A DNA stretch of 64,000 nucleotides from Streptomyces sp. CC0208 (GCF_003443735.1 NZ_CP031969.1:3906001-3970000), one strand, 5' to 3'. Positions 18,678 to 27,458 are shown, counted from the stretch's first letter. Notes: generated by a model from the letters alone, not told the origin. A program made the numbers and translations.

Positions 18678-19784
18678 ATGAGCGTGCGCATCGACATCGC
18701 GGGGCTGCGGCCGGAGAGGGTCGCCGTCGTGCCCTCGCCCCTGGCCGAGCTCGGCATGGCGCTGCACGCGCTGGCCGAACCGGGGCACCATCCGGGACTC
18801 CAGGCCTGGGTGACGGGTGTGACCGCGCGGCTCGACCCGCATCTGGCCGACCGGATGTGCGAGGCGGACTTCCTGTGGCGGACGACGTTCTCGGACCTGT
18901 TCATGCCGTTCGCCGGGGTCGCCGGCCGGGCCACCCTCCCCGGCACCTGCATCGCCGAGGACCTGGACCTGCTCGACAAGCTGACGGACGAGCAGTTCGT
19001 AGACGCGGCCCTGGAGTTCACCTGTGCGCTGCCGTACTCCTCGCACGGCCCGAGCGTGCTCTCCGACAGCGCGCTGCACCGGCGTGCCCTGGAGCTGGCC
19101 GCCTCGCGCGGACCGCGCCAGGTGCGGTTCGCCGAGCGGCTGCTGGCCGACCCGCCCCGGATCCGCGCCTGGTTCCGGCAGTTCGTGGCGGACTGCGACG
19201 AGGCGTTCTTCGCGGACACCTGGTCGCGGCTGCGCCACCAACTCGCGGCGGACGCCCGCCACAAGACGGACCTGCTGCGCCGCAAGGGCCTCGCGGAGGC
19301 GCTGACCGCGGTGTCGCCGGCGGTCACGCTCGACGAGCACGCGGGCCACATCACGGTCGACAAGCTGGGCATCGGACACAGCGCCACGGCGGACGGCGGT
19401 CTGCTGCTGATCCCCACGAGCCTGGGCTGGCCGCACCTGAGCGTCCTGCACCGGCACGGCTGGCAGCCCGCCCTGCACTACCCGGTCGGCTCCCCCGAGC
19501 TCGCCTCCCCGCCCTCGGTCGAACAGCTGACCCTGCGGCTGACCGCGCTGTCCCATCCCGTCCGGATGCGCCTGTGCCGGCACCTGGCCCGCAGCGCCTA
19601 CACGACCAGCGAGCTGGCCCAGGTGCACGGCATGACCGCCCCGGAGATATCCCGGCACCTGAGCGTCCTCAAGAAGGCGGGCCTGGTCACCACCCGCCGC
19701 CGCGGCCGGTACGTCCTGCACCAGCTGGACGTCACCGTGGTGGCGCGGCTCGGCAGCGACTTCCTGGAAGGGATATTGCGGTAG
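18678..19784 (+). CDS. ArsR-type winged-helix regulator with DUF5937-like N-terminal domain
   Basis: 368 aa from MSVRIDIAGLRPERV. Residues 1-270 form a large helical domain of the kind found in Streptomyces ArsR regulators (DUF5937). The C-terminal 85 residues are the winged helix (LSHPVRMRLCRHLARSAYTTSELAQVHG, EISRHLSVLKKAGLVTTRRRGRYVLHQL). No metal-binding cysteine motif is present, so a metal ligand is unlikely. It probably binds the palindrome just upstream. An in-frame GTG/ATG at 18639 would run through that palindrome and is less likely. Confidence 0.85.
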   Translation: MSVRIDIAGLRPERVAVVPSPLAELGMALHALAEPGHHPGLQAWVTGVTARLDPHLADRMCEADFLWRTTFSDLFMPFAGVAGRATLPGTCIAEDLDLLDKLTDEQFVDAALEFTCALPYSSHGPSVLSDSALHRRALELAASRGPRQVRFAERLLADPPRIRAWFRQFVADCDEAFFADTWSRLRHQLAADARHKTDLLRRKGLAEALTAVSPAVTLDEHAGHITVDKLGIGHSATADGGLLLIPTSLGWPHLSVLHRHGWQPALHYPVGSPELASPPSVEQLTLRLTALSHPVRMRLCRHLARSAYTTSELAQVHGMTAPEISRHLSVLKKAGLVTTRRRGRYVLHQLDVTVVARLGSDFLEGILR

Positions 19785-19808
19785 CCCGAGCCCGGACGGT
19801 GTCTGCCC

Positions 19809-19898
19809 GGGCCGTGGGTTCCCGAGCCGTGTCCGTCCGAGCCGTGTCCGTCCGGACCGCATCCGTCCGGACCGCGTCCGGCCGGGCCGTCTCTCAGC
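19809..19898. repeat. Degenerate 15-bp tandem array at a convergent junction
   Basis: Units of 15 bp read GAGCCGTGTCCGTCC twice (19824-19853), then GGACCGCATCCGTCC and GGACCGCGTCCGGCC, with degenerate copies at each side. They lie between the arsR stop (19784) and the response-regulator stop (19894). Confidence 0.75.
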
Positions 19899-20565
19899 CC
19901 TGCCCGCCCGCGCGCACCAGCCCCGTCTCGTAGGCGAGGACCACCACCTGCACCCGGTCCCGGAGGCCCAGCTTGGTCAGGATGCGGCCGACATGGGTCT
20001 TCACGGTCGCCTCGGACAGCACCAGCCGGGCCGCGATCTCACCGTTGGACAACCCCTGGGCGACCAGCACCATGACCTCGCGCTCGCGGCCGGTGAGCCG
20101 CTCCAGCTCCTTGTGCTGGGGCTCCTTGCCGGTGGTGGGCAGCATGGGCGCGAACCGGTCGAGCAGGCGCCGGGTCGTCGAGGGGGCGACCACGGCGTCA
20201 CCGCTGTGCACCGAGCGGATCGCGGTGAGCAGCTCGCCGGGAGGCACGTCCTTGAGCATGAAGCCGGAGGCGCCCGCCTTCAGCCCGGAGAAGGCGTACT
20301 CGTCGAGGTCGAAGGTGGTCAGGATCAGCACCTTCGGCGGGTCGGGCTCCGAGCAGATGCGGCGGGTGGTCTCCACACCGTCGAGCTTCGGCATGCGGAC
20401 GTCCATCAGGACGACGTCCACGGCGGTCGAGCGCAGCACCTGGAGGGCCTCCACACCGTCCCCCGCCTCCGCGACGACCTCCATGTCCGGCTGGGCCGCC
20501 AGCACCATCCGGAACCCGGTGCGCAGCAGCACCTGGTCGTCGACGAGCATCACGCGGATCGTCAT
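19894..20565 (-). CDS. NarL/FixJ-family response regulator
   Basis: 223 aa. The receiver domain (1-120) has the acidic pair in MLVDDQ, the phosphorylated aspartate in VVLMDVRMP, Thr in LILTTFD and Lys in FMLKDVP. The LuxR-type HTH (about 155-215) reads LTGREREVMVLVAQGLSNGEIAARL with recognition helix EATVKTHVGRILTKL. It lies 81 bp downstream of the histidine kinase on the same strand and they form a two-component system. Signal and targets are unknown. Confidence 0.95.
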   Translation of the reverse strand: MTIRVMLVDDQVLLRTGFRMVLAAQPDMEVVAEAGDGVEALQVLRSTAVDVVLMDVRMPKLDGVETTRRICSEPDPPKVLILTTFDLDEYAFSGLKAGASGFMLKDVPPGELLTAIRSVHSGDAVVAPSTTRRLLDRFAPMLPTTGKEPQHKELERLTGREREVMVLVAQGLSNGEIAARLVLSEATVKTHVGRILTKLGLRDRVQVVVLAYETGLVRAGGQG

Positions 20566-20646
20566 CGGGCCTCTTCCGTTTCCTCGGGGTCGTACGGCAT
20601 GTCGTCAGGGGGCGTGACAGGTGTCAACAGGGGGCGCGCGTCGGTG

Positions 20647-21849
20647 TCAATGCGCTGGTTTGAGCGGGAGCAGCGCGCTGATGCGGAATCCTCCGCCGGG
20701 GCGGGGGCCCGCGTCCAGGGTGCCGCCGACCATGCCGACCCGCTCGCGCATGCCGATCAGGCCGTGGCCCGCGCCGTCGGCGCCGCCTTCCTCGTACAGC
20801 TCGTGCGGGGCGCCCTTGCCGTCGTCCTCGACGAGCAGGCCGAGGCCGTCGTCGAAGTAGACCAGGCGCACGCTCGCGCCCGCGTTGGGCCCGCCGTGCT
20901 TGCGCGTGTTGGTCAGCGCCTCCTGCACGATGCGGTACGCGGTGAGCTCGACACCGCTGGGCAGCGGGCGCGGGGTGCCCTCGATCTTGAAGTCGACGGG
21001 GAGCCCGGAGCCCCGGCACTGCTCGACGAGGTCCTCGATCTGCTCGACATCGGGCTGCGGCACGTACTCGCCGCCCTCCTGGTGCTCGCCGGTGCGCAGC
21101 ACGCCCAGCAGGCGGCGCATCTCGGCGAGGGCCTGGCGGCCGGTGGAGGAGATGGTCTCCAGGGCCTTCTTGGCCTGGTCGGGAGCGGCGTCGAGGACAT
21201 AGGCGGCGCCGTCGGCCTGGACGACCATGACGGACACGTTGTGCGCGACGACGTCGTGCAGCTCGCGGGCGATCCGGGCGCGCTCGGCGGCGACGGCGAC
21301 CTTGGCCTGTGCCTCGCGCTCCTTCTCCAGGCGGGCGTTGCGCTCCTCCAGCTGCGCGAAGTAGGCGCGGCGGGTGCGGATCGAGTCGCCGAGCACCCAG
21401 GCCAGGGCGAACGGCACCGTCTGGAAGATCACGATCGCGACGTTGCCCAGCACGCCGGAGTGCTCGTTGGGCCAGCGCAGCTGCGCGACGGGGGCGGCGC
21501 ACAGGCCGATCGTCAGCGCCAGCCGGGAGGCCCAGCGGGCGCCCGTGGCGGCCACCGTGTAGACGATCACCAGGAAGGCGAAGTCCGCGCTCGTGGTCTC
21601 CACGTCCAGCGCGAGCTGCGCCACACCGAGCCCGACGGCCAGCAGCAGCATCCGCTCCGGCATGCGCCTGCGCAGCGCGACCACCAGGCACAGCAGCAGG
21701 ACGATCGGAACGATCGCCAACGAGGACTCGGTCCCCCGGGACTCCCCACGGGCGGTTTCGCTGGCGAGCGAGACCCCGAACAGGAAGACGGCCCAGAAGA
21801 CGTCCACCCCTGTCGGGTGCCTGCGGAGGAAGTCATAGAGGCGCTGCAC
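20647..21849 (-). CDS. Membrane sensor histidine kinase (HisKA_3 type)
   Basis: 400 aa. Residues about 15-155 hold four to five membrane helices with very short loops, so the signal is probably sensed within the membrane. A coiled coil (about 160-190) leads to the dimerisation/phosphoacceptor helix RIARELHDVVAHNVSVMVVQ, with His in ELHD. A HATPase_c domain follows (ALTNTRKHGGPN N-box, DDGKG and GHGLIGMRERV). It is the partner of the downstream NarL-type regulator. Confidence 0.95.
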   Translation of the reverse strand: MQRLYDFLRRHPTGVDVFWAVFLFGVSLASETARGESRGTESSLAIVPIVLLLCLVVALRRRMPERMLLLAVGLGVAQLALDVETTSADFAFLVIVYTVAATGARWASRLALTIGLCAAPVAQLRWPNEHSGVLGNVAIVIFQTVPFALAWVLGDSIRTRRAYFAQLEERNARLEKEREAQAKVAVAAERARIARELHDVVAHNVSVMVVQADGAAYVLDAAPDQAKKALETISSTGRQALAEMRRLLGVLRTGEHQEGGEYVPQPDVEQIEDLVEQCRGSGLPVDFKIEGTPRPLPSGVELTAYRIVQEALTNTRKHGGPNAGASVRLVYFDDGLGLLVEDDGKGAPHELYEEGGADGAGHGLIGMRERVGMVGGTLDAGPRPGGGFRISALLPLKPAH

Positions 21850-21967
21850 GTAACCCAGCGTAGGGAAGCGTGATGCGTGCAGGGGTCAACCGGAGGACCG
21901 ATCCGTACCGCCCGCGCGTACTCCCCAAGGTGGAGGCCCTGTTCCCCTGGGCGCCTAGCCTGACGGC

Positions 21968-23011
21968 GTGACCAATGACACGACCGACGGCTGGACCGGC
22001 TGGCGGGCGGCAACCGAGGCCGCCCTCTACGGCCCGGACGGCTTCTACCGCAGGCCGGAGGGGCCCGCCGGACACTTCCGTACGTCCGTGCACGCCTCCC
22101 CGTTGTTCGCCGAGGCCGTGGCCCGGCTGCTGTGCCGCCTCGACGAGGCGCTGGACCGGCCGGCCCGGCTCGACTTCGTCGACATGGCCGCGGGGCGGGG
22201 CGAGTTGGCGGGCGGCGTTCTCGCCGCGCTGCCCGCGGAGGTGAACGCCCGCACGCGCGTGTACGCCGTCGAGGTCGCCGACCGCCCTGCCGCTCTCGAT
22301 CACCGGATCGAGTGGCTGTCCGAGCCGCCGAAGGACATCACCGGGCTGCTGTTCGCCAACGAATGGCTGGACAACGTGCCCGTGGAGATCGCCGAGACGG
22401 ACTCCTCGGGCCTGCCGCGACGGGTTCTCGTACGGCGTGACGGCCGCGAACGCCTCGGGGAACCGGTCGCCGGCGCGGAGGCCGAGTGGCTGGACCGGTG
22501 GTGGCCGCTGCCGGCCGAGGAAGGGCTGCGGGCCGAGATCGGCCTGCCCCGGGACGAGGCGTGGGCGTCGGCGGTGGCGACGGTCGGCCGGGGGCTCGCG
22601 GTGGCCGTCGACTACGCGCACACGGCGTCCTCGCGCCCCCTGTTCGGGACGCTCACCGGCTTCCGTGAGGGGCGCGAGAGCGCACCCGTGCCGGACGGCT
22701 CGTGCGACCTCACGGCCCATGTGGCGCTGGACGCGTGCGCGCTCCCCGGAGGGCGCGTACTGACACAACGCGATGCCCTGCGCGCCCTGGGCATCGAGGG
22801 CGCACGCCCCCCGCTTTCACTGGCCTCCACGCAACCCGCTGAGTACGTACGCGCCCTCGCGCGCGCCGGGCAGGCCGCCGAACTCACCGCGGCGGGCGGC
22901 CTCGGCGACTTCGGCTGGCTGATCCAGCCCGTCGGCGTCGACGGCCTACTTGTCGACGGCCTATTCGTCGACGGCCTACTTGTCGATGTCCCCGACCACG
23001 AAGAACAGTGA
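21968..23011 (+). CDS. SAM-dependent methyltransferase, MidA/NDUFAF7 family
   Basis: 347 aa. The family layout is clear: a substrate-side N-terminus (GPDGFYRRPEGPAGHFRTSV), the SAM motif FVDMAAGRGELAGGVL at about 70-85, and the signature FANEWLDNVPVE near 127-138 (family ANE-x-DA-P). Mitochondrial NDUFAF7 dimethylates an arginine in complex I subunit NDUFS2. Here the converging neighbour is the NDUFS2 homologue NuoD, which suggests an analogous bacterial enzyme-substrate pair. The C-terminus ends in a VDGL(L/F) repeat coded by 15-bp tandem duplications that run 36 bp into the end of nuoD. Confidence 0.8.
   Translation: MTNDTTDGWTGWRAATEAALYGPDGFYRRPEGPAGHFRTSVHASPLFAEAVARLLCRLDEALDRPARLDFVDMAAGRGELAGGVLAALPAEVNARTRVYAVEVADRPAALDHRIEWLSEPPKDITGLLFANEWLDNVPVEIAETDSSGLPRRVLVRRDGRERLGEPVAGAEAEWLDRWWPLPAEEGLRAEIGLPRDEAWASAVATVGRGLAVAVDYAHTASSRPLFGTLTGFREGRESAPVPDGSCDLTAHVALDACALPGGRVLTQRDALRALGIEGARPPLSLASTQPAEYVRALARAGQAAELTAAGGLGDFGWLIQPVGVDGLLVDGLFVDGLLVDVPDHEEQ
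22937..22981. repeat. 15-bp tandem repeat in the overlapping 3' ends of the methyltransferase and nuoD
   Basis: Three units GTCGACGGCCTA(C/T)T(T/C) follow one another. On the plus strand they encode the VDGLL repeats of the methyltransferase tail. On the minus strand each unit contains a copy of the last codons and stop of nuoD (GTCGACAAGTAG-like), and the real stop is in the last unit (22976-22978). Confidence 0.85.
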
Positions 23012-24133
23012 GCCCAGGATCGCCACCATGTCCGCGACCAGCGTGCCCGGCAGCAGCTCGACCAGCGCCTGGATGTTGTTGTAGGAGGCCGAGCGCAGCT
23101 TCAGCCGGTACGGGGTCTTCTCGCCCTTGCTGACGAGGTAGTAGCCGTTGATGCCGAGCGGGTTCTCGGTCCACGCGTACGTGTGGCCCTCGGGCGCCTT
23201 GAGCACCTTGGGCAGGCGCTGGTTGATCGGCCCGGGTTCGAGTTCCGCGAGCCGGTCCAGGCAGGCGTCGGCGAGGTCGAGGGCGTTGTGGGTCTGCTCC
23301 AGGAGGACCTCGAAGCGGGCCAGGCAGTCGCCCTCGTCCCGGGTCACCACCTTCAGGGTGTCCTGGAGTTCCCCGTAGGCGAGGTACGGCTCGTCGCGGC
23401 GCAGGTCGAAGTCGACGCCCGAGGCGCGCGCGACGGGCCCGCTGACGCCGTACGCGTGGACGGTCTCCGGGGCGAGGACGCCCACGTCCCTGGTGCGCCC
23501 CCGGAAGATCTCGTTGCCGAGCACCAGGTCGTCGAAGCGGTCCATGCGCGAGCGCACGGCGGAGACGGCCGCACGCGCGCGTGTGCTCCAGCCAGCCGGC
23601 AGGTCCTCCTTGAGGCCGCCGACCCGGTTGAACATGTAGTGCATCCGGCCGCCGGAGACCTCCTCCATGACGTTCTGGAGGACCTCCCGCTCCCGGAACG
23701 CGTAGAAGACCGGGGTGATGCCGCCGAGCTCCAGCGGATACGAGCCCAGGAACATCAGGTGGTTCAGCACCCGGTTGAGCTCGGCGAGCAGCGTGCGCGT
23801 CCACACCGCGCGCGTGGGGACCTCCATGCCGAGCATCCGCTCCACGGCGAGGACCACGCCCAGCTCGTTGGAGAAGGCCGACAGCCAGTCGTGGCGGTTG
23901 GCGAGCATGATGATCTGGCGGTAGTCGCGCGCCTCGAACAGCTTCTCCGCGCCGCGGTGCATGTAGCCGATCACCGGCTCCGCGCTCATGATGCGCTCGC
24001 CGTCCAGGACCAGCCTCAGGCGCAGCACGCCATGGGTGGACGGGTGCTGCGGTCCGATGTTGAGCACCATGTCGGTGCTCTCCGCGGCGCCACCGATGCC
24101 GACCGTGGTCTCCGTCGTAGGAGTCATGGACAC
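22976..24133 (-). CDS. nuoD2: Orphan NADH-quinone oxidoreductase subunit D-like protein
   Basis: 385 aa from GTG (AGGAG 5 nt upstream), or 383 aa from the ATG at 24127; residue numbers here use the ATG. It aligns without gaps to the N-terminal half of Thermus Nqo4 as I recall it: GPQHPSTHG, GYMHRGAEKL, NRHDW, GITPVFYAFRER, NRVGGLKEDLP. The arginine methylated in NDUFS2 is kept (R78), as is the quinone-site His (H32). The catalytic Tyr is Trp (W81), the partner Asp is Glu (E133), and the C-terminal SLD is SLF (F375). No other nuo gene is nearby, so it is a detached paralogue. Confidence 0.9.
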   Translation of the reverse strand: MSMTPTTETTVGIGGAAESTDMVLNIGPQHPSTHGVLRLRLVLDGERIMSAEPVIGYMHRGAEKLFEARDYRQIIMLANRHDWLSAFSNELGVVLAVERMLGMEVPTRAVWTRTLLAELNRVLNHLMFLGSYPLELGGITPVFYAFREREVLQNVMEEVSGGRMHYMFNRVGGLKEDLPAGWSTRARAAVSAVRSRMDRFDDLVLGNEIFRGRTRDVGVLAPETVHAYGVSGPVARASGVDFDLRRDEPYLAYGELQDTLKVVTRDEGDCLARFEVLLEQTHNALDLADACLDRLAELEPGPINQRLPKVLKAPEGHTYAWTENPLGINGYYLVSKGEKTPYRLKLRSASYNNIQALVELLPGTLVADMVAILGSLFFVVGDIDK

Positions 24134-24158
24134 AGTCTCTCCTACGTACGCTGGCCCC

Positions 24159-24662
24159 ATGGAGACGGGGAGCGGGCAGAACACAGAGGTCGCGGGCGAC
24201 GAACCGGTATGGACCGGGCTGCCGCGGGGGCTGCTGCGGATGCGGCGGCTGTTGCTGGTGGTGTGGCTGGGACTGCTCGCGGTGGCCCTGGGGCTGCTGC
24301 TCGGGCTGTTGTGCCGGCCGGTGTGGGCGGCGTTCGCGCTGCTGCCGCTCGCCCTCGCCGGCTGGGGCTGGGTGGTGCTCGGCCGCAACTGGCGCTCCTG
24401 GCGCTACGCCGAGCGCGCCGACGACCTGCTGATCAGCCGGGGTGTGCTGTGGCGCGAGGAGACCGTCGTGCCGTACGGCCGCATGCAGCTGGTGGAGGTC
24501 ACCTCCGGACCCGTGGAGCGGCACTTCGGGCTGGCCAGCGTGCAGCTGCACACCGCCGCCGCGGCGACCGACGCCACCATCCCGGGTCTCGACCCGGCCG
24601 AGGCGGAGCGGCTGCGCGACCGGCTCACCGAGCTCGGCGAGGCCCGATCGGCGGGCCTGTGA
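24159..24662 (+). CDS. PH-domain (bPH_2/YdbS-like) membrane protein
   Basis: 167 aa. Two adjacent membrane helices (about 30-75) are followed by a DUF304/bPH_2 domain (RADDLLISRGVLWREETVVPYGRMQLVEV, with VERHFGLASVQLHTAAA). It is the small partner of a pair: the downstream gene overlaps by GTGA and has several such domains, as with Bacillus YdbS/YdbT. Bacillus YdbST affects resistance to certain bacteriocins and antimicrobial peptides; the role here is unknown. It is divergent from nuoD2 with 25 bp between starts. Confidence 0.85.
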   Translation: METGSGQNTEVAGDEPVWTGLPRGLLRMRRLLLVVWLGLLAVALGLLLGLLCRPVWAAFALLPLALAGWGWVVLGRNWRSWRYAERADDLLISRGVLWREETVVPYGRMQLVEVTSGPVERHFGLASVQLHTAAAATDATIPGLDPAEAERLRDRLTELGEARSAGL

Positions 24663-26002
24663 CGACGCCGGGCGTCGACGACGCCGTACACGAGAAGCGG
24701 GAGCAGGAGCCCGTCGCCGAGCGGCGGCTGCATCCCATAACGCCGCTCAGGCGGGCGTGGGCTCCGGTCGCCGTCGTCATCGGGTGGGCCGTGCACGACC
24801 CCGACCAGGCACAGCGCCAGCTGACCCGGCTGACGACCACCACCTTGCTGATCGCCCTCGCCGTCATCGTCCCGGCCGCCGCCCTGTACGGCTTTCTCAC
24901 CTGGTGGTTCACCCACTTCGCGGTGACCGACACCGAACTGCGCATCCGCACCGGCCTGTTGTTCCGGCGCACCGCGCACATCCGGCTGGAGCGGATCCAG
25001 GCGATCGACGTCACCCAGCCGCTCCTCGCGCGCGTGGCCGGTGTCGCGAAGCTCCGGCTGGACGTCGTCGGCACCGACAAGAAAGACGAACTGGCCTTCC
25101 TCGGGGAGCGCGAGGCGCGGGCCCTGCGCGCGGAACTCCTCGCGCGCGCCGCCGGGTTCGCCCCCGAGACCGCGCACGAGGTCGGCGAGGCACCGGCGCG
25201 CGAGCTGATGCGCACGCCTCCACGCGATCTCGCACTCTCCCTGGTGCTGACGGGCGCCACCTGGGGCGCGCTGGTCTCCGCCCTCGTCGTACCGCCACTG
25301 CTGTGGTGGGCCACCCACAGCCTGTGGACGGTCCTCGCGACCGCCGTACCGCTGCTCGGCGCGGCGGGGGCGAGCAGCGTGGGCCGGTTCGTCACCGAGT
25401 ACGACTGGACGGTGGGCGAGTCCCCGGACGGGCTGCGCATCGACCACGGCCTCCTGGACCGCACCCACGAGACGGTGCCGCCGGGGCGGGTGCAGACCGT
25501 ACGGATCGTGGAGCCGCTGCTGTGGCGGCGGCGCGGCTGGGTGCGCGTCGAGCTGGACGTGGCCGGGTCGTCCAACTCCGTGCTGGTGCCGGTCGCGCCG
25601 CGCGAGGTCGCCGAGGCGGTCGTCGCGCGCGTGCTGCCCGGAGTGACCGTGCCGCCGCTCTCGGCGCTGCCACGGCCTCCGCGGCGGGCCCGGCGGTGCC
25701 TGCCCCTGTGGTGGCGCGGCCACGGACTCGCCGTCACCGACGCGGTGTTCGCCTCGCGGACGGGGCTGCTGCGCCGGCGCCTGGCGCTCGTCCCGCACGC
25801 GAAGGTCCAGAGCGTCCGGCTCACGCAGGGGCCCTGGGAGCGGCTGTGGCGGGTCGCCGATGTTCATGTGGACACGGGAGCGAACAAGACCGTCACGGCC
25901 CGCCTGAGGGACGCTCAGGAGGCCGCGGAGCTGCTCGGGGCGCAGGCGGAGAGGTCGCGGACGGGACGGAAAGGGGCACGGCCCGACCGCTGGATGGTCT
26001 GA
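24659..26002 (+). CDS. Multi-PH-domain (YdbT-like) membrane protein
   Basis: 447 aa from a GTG that overlaps the stop of the upstream PH gene. Three bPH_2 repeats are visible: VTDTELRIRTGLLFRRTAHIRLERIQ at about 85-115, LRIDHGLLDRTHETVPPGRVQTVR near 260-285, and AVFASRTGLLRRRLALVPHAKVQSVR near 365-390. They are separated by paired membrane helices (about 60-85 and 200-240). This matches YdbT-type architecture. It presumably forms a membrane complex with its partner; the function is not established. Confidence 0.85.
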   Translation: MTTPGVDDAVHEKREQEPVAERRLHPITPLRRAWAPVAVVIGWAVHDPDQAQRQLTRLTTTTLLIALAVIVPAAALYGFLTWWFTHFAVTDTELRIRTGLLFRRTAHIRLERIQAIDVTQPLLARVAGVAKLRLDVVGTDKKDELAFLGEREARALRAELLARAAGFAPETAHEVGEAPARELMRTPPRDLALSLVLTGATWGALVSALVVPPLLWWATHSLWTVLATAVPLLGAAGASSVGRFVTEYDWTVGESPDGLRIDHGLLDRTHETVPPGRVQTVRIVEPLLWRRRGWVRVELDVAGSSNSVLVPVAPREVAEAVVARVLPGVTVPPLSALPRPPRRARRCLPLWWRGHGLAVTDAVFASRTGLLRRRLALVPHAKVQSVRLTQGPWERLWRVADVHVDTGANKTVTARLRDAQEAAELLGAQAERSRTGRKGARPDRWMV

Positions 26003-26011
26003 CCGTGCCCC
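25973..26011 (+). terminator. Terminator overlapping the ydbT-like stop
   Basis: A 9-bp stem GGGGCACGG (25973-25981) with CCGTGCCCC (26003-26011) encloses a 21-nt loop that contains the stop codon. It lies in a 39-bp convergent gap and may serve both strands. Confidence 0.5.
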
Positions 26012-26041
26012 GTCGGGGCCTTCGCGCGACCCGCGCGTCCG

Positions 26042-27298
26042 TCAGGACACGGCGCTGCGCAGCCCCTGCAGGTCGATCTGTTCCGTCTCGTCGTGGGCCG
26101 TCAGGTCGATGACCTGGCCGATGCCCCGCGACTCCTCGTCGGCCGGCTTGAACTCCGACTCCGACTCGGCCTTGTGCAGGGCGAGGGCCTCCTGGCCGAC
26201 GACATCGGCGAGGTCCTCGTTCTGCACGGCCTCCAGCGCGTCCTTCGAGGCCCCCGCCTTCGTGCCGAAGAAGTCGAACCCGCCCTCGACCCGCGGGCGT
26301 CGCACGGGAGCCGTGGGCACGACCGCCACCGCGGTCGGCGCGATGAAGTGCCCGGCGGGCTGCTGCGGCTGGGCGGCTCTCGCCGTGGTGGTGGCGGCCG
26401 CGCGCTCATGCCCGTCGACCGCCTCGGGCTTCCCCCGCGCCTCGTCCTCCTGCGCGGCCTCCGCGTCGGTACCGGCGGTGTCCGCCGCGGCGGGACCGGT
26501 GTTCGACGGCTGCTTCTCGGAGTCGGCCTCGGCCTTGGGACCGGTCTTGGGATCGACCTTCGCCCGCGTCTTGACGGGCCCGTCGCCGCCGTCCTCGTCG
26601 AGCCGCTTCAGCGCCGCGTTCGCCCGCAGGAACAGCCGGGACCCCTCCGGGGAGAAGATCGCGGGCCGCTCCGGCTTCTCCTCCGTGTCCTCAGAAGTCC
26701 CCGTGCCCTCAGAAGTCTTCGCGTCCTCGGCCTTCCCCGGCGCCTCGGTCCCCGCCTCGGCCTCGGTCTCGGGCCCGTCCTCGGCAGCCACCGCCACGGG
26801 CTGCCCGTCGGCCGGCTCGGCCGACGGCAGCGCACGCGCCGGGGCGGCTTCTATCTCCAGCAGCCGGCGGCCCTCCAGGGCGCTCGCCCGCTCGGTCTCC
26901 GCCGTGGCGTACCGCCGCAGCAGCGCCGCGTGTTCGTTGCGCAGGCCCGCCAGTTCCGCGCGCTTCGCCCGCAGCCGCTGCTCCAGCTTGACGCGCAGCT
27001 CCCGCGACTCCTCGAGGTCGGTCTCGAGTTCGGCGACCCGCTCCTCGTGCCGCCACTCGTCGCTCGCCCGCGCGCGCGTGAGGTCGGCGACCTGCTTGCC
27101 CGCCTGCGCGTCCCAACGGCGCATGACGGCCGCCCCGACGACCGCGACCGCCGCGGCGAACGCGGCTATCACGCGCAGCACGGCCTGTTGGGAGAACACC
27201 CAGGGGCCGAAGGCGCAGACGAGGGAGACGCCTGCGATCGCCGACGGCGGCAGCAGCCTGTGCAAAGGCGGGGAATGGCGGTGACGTCCACGTGGCAT
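26042..27298 (-). CDS. Membrane-anchored coiled-coil protein with long disordered tail
   Basis: 418 aa from MPRGRHRHSPPLHRLL. Two hydrophobic helices (about 18-60) are followed by a coiled coil (about 70-150: KQVADLTRARASDEWRHEERVAELE in two parts, rich in Glu/Arg/Leu heptads). Then comes a long acidic Ala/Glu/Thr/Lys-rich segment (150-300) and a conserved-looking C-terminus (GFDFFG, EDLADVVGQEALALHK, QVIDLTAHDETEQIDL). Predicted topology places the coiled coil in the cytoplasm. It resembles scaffold-type proteins, but I recognise no family and assign no function. Confidence 0.75.
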   Translation of the reverse strand: MPRGRHRHSPPLHRLLPPSAIAGVSLVCAFGPWVFSQQAVLRVIAAFAAAVAVVGAAVMRRWDAQAGKQVADLTRARASDEWRHEERVAELETDLEESRELRVKLEQRLRAKRAELAGLRNEHAALLRRYATAETERASALEGRRLLEIEAAPARALPSAEPADGQPVAVAAEDGPETEAEAGTEAPGKAEDAKTSEGTGTSEDTEEKPERPAIFSPEGSRLFLRANAALKRLDEDGGDGPVKTRAKVDPKTGPKAEADSEKQPSNTGPAAADTAGTDAEAAQEDEARGKPEAVDGHERAAATTTARAAQPQQPAGHFIAPTAVAVVPTAPVRRPRVEGGFDFFGTKAGASKDALEAVQNEDLADVVGQEALALHKAESESEFKPADEESRGIGQVIDLTAHDETEQIDLQGLRSAVS

Positions 27299-27425
27299 GG
27301 CCAGAAACTTACCGCGAGTAGGCGAACCTTGGTGCCCCGCCCCGTAAAAACACAGCCATCCCGCGGCCTTCACATGACATCAGGAATCGCAACGGCCGCC
27401 GAATTCGGCCTATTGATCACTCCTC

Positions 27426-27458
27426 GATCACGCACCGATCACGCACCGGTCGCTCATC
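27426..27458. repeat. 11-bp tandem repeat at the esterase stop codon
   Basis: GATCACGCACC occurs twice in tandem (27426-27447), followed by a degenerate third copy (27448-27458) that contains the esterase stop (27454-27456). Confidence 0.6.

Noticed and set aside
23183..24658. Long upstream extension of the YdbT-like frame to 23183
   Set aside because: It runs antisense through nuoD2 and the first PH gene; the GTG at 24659 with GTGA overlap is the proper start.
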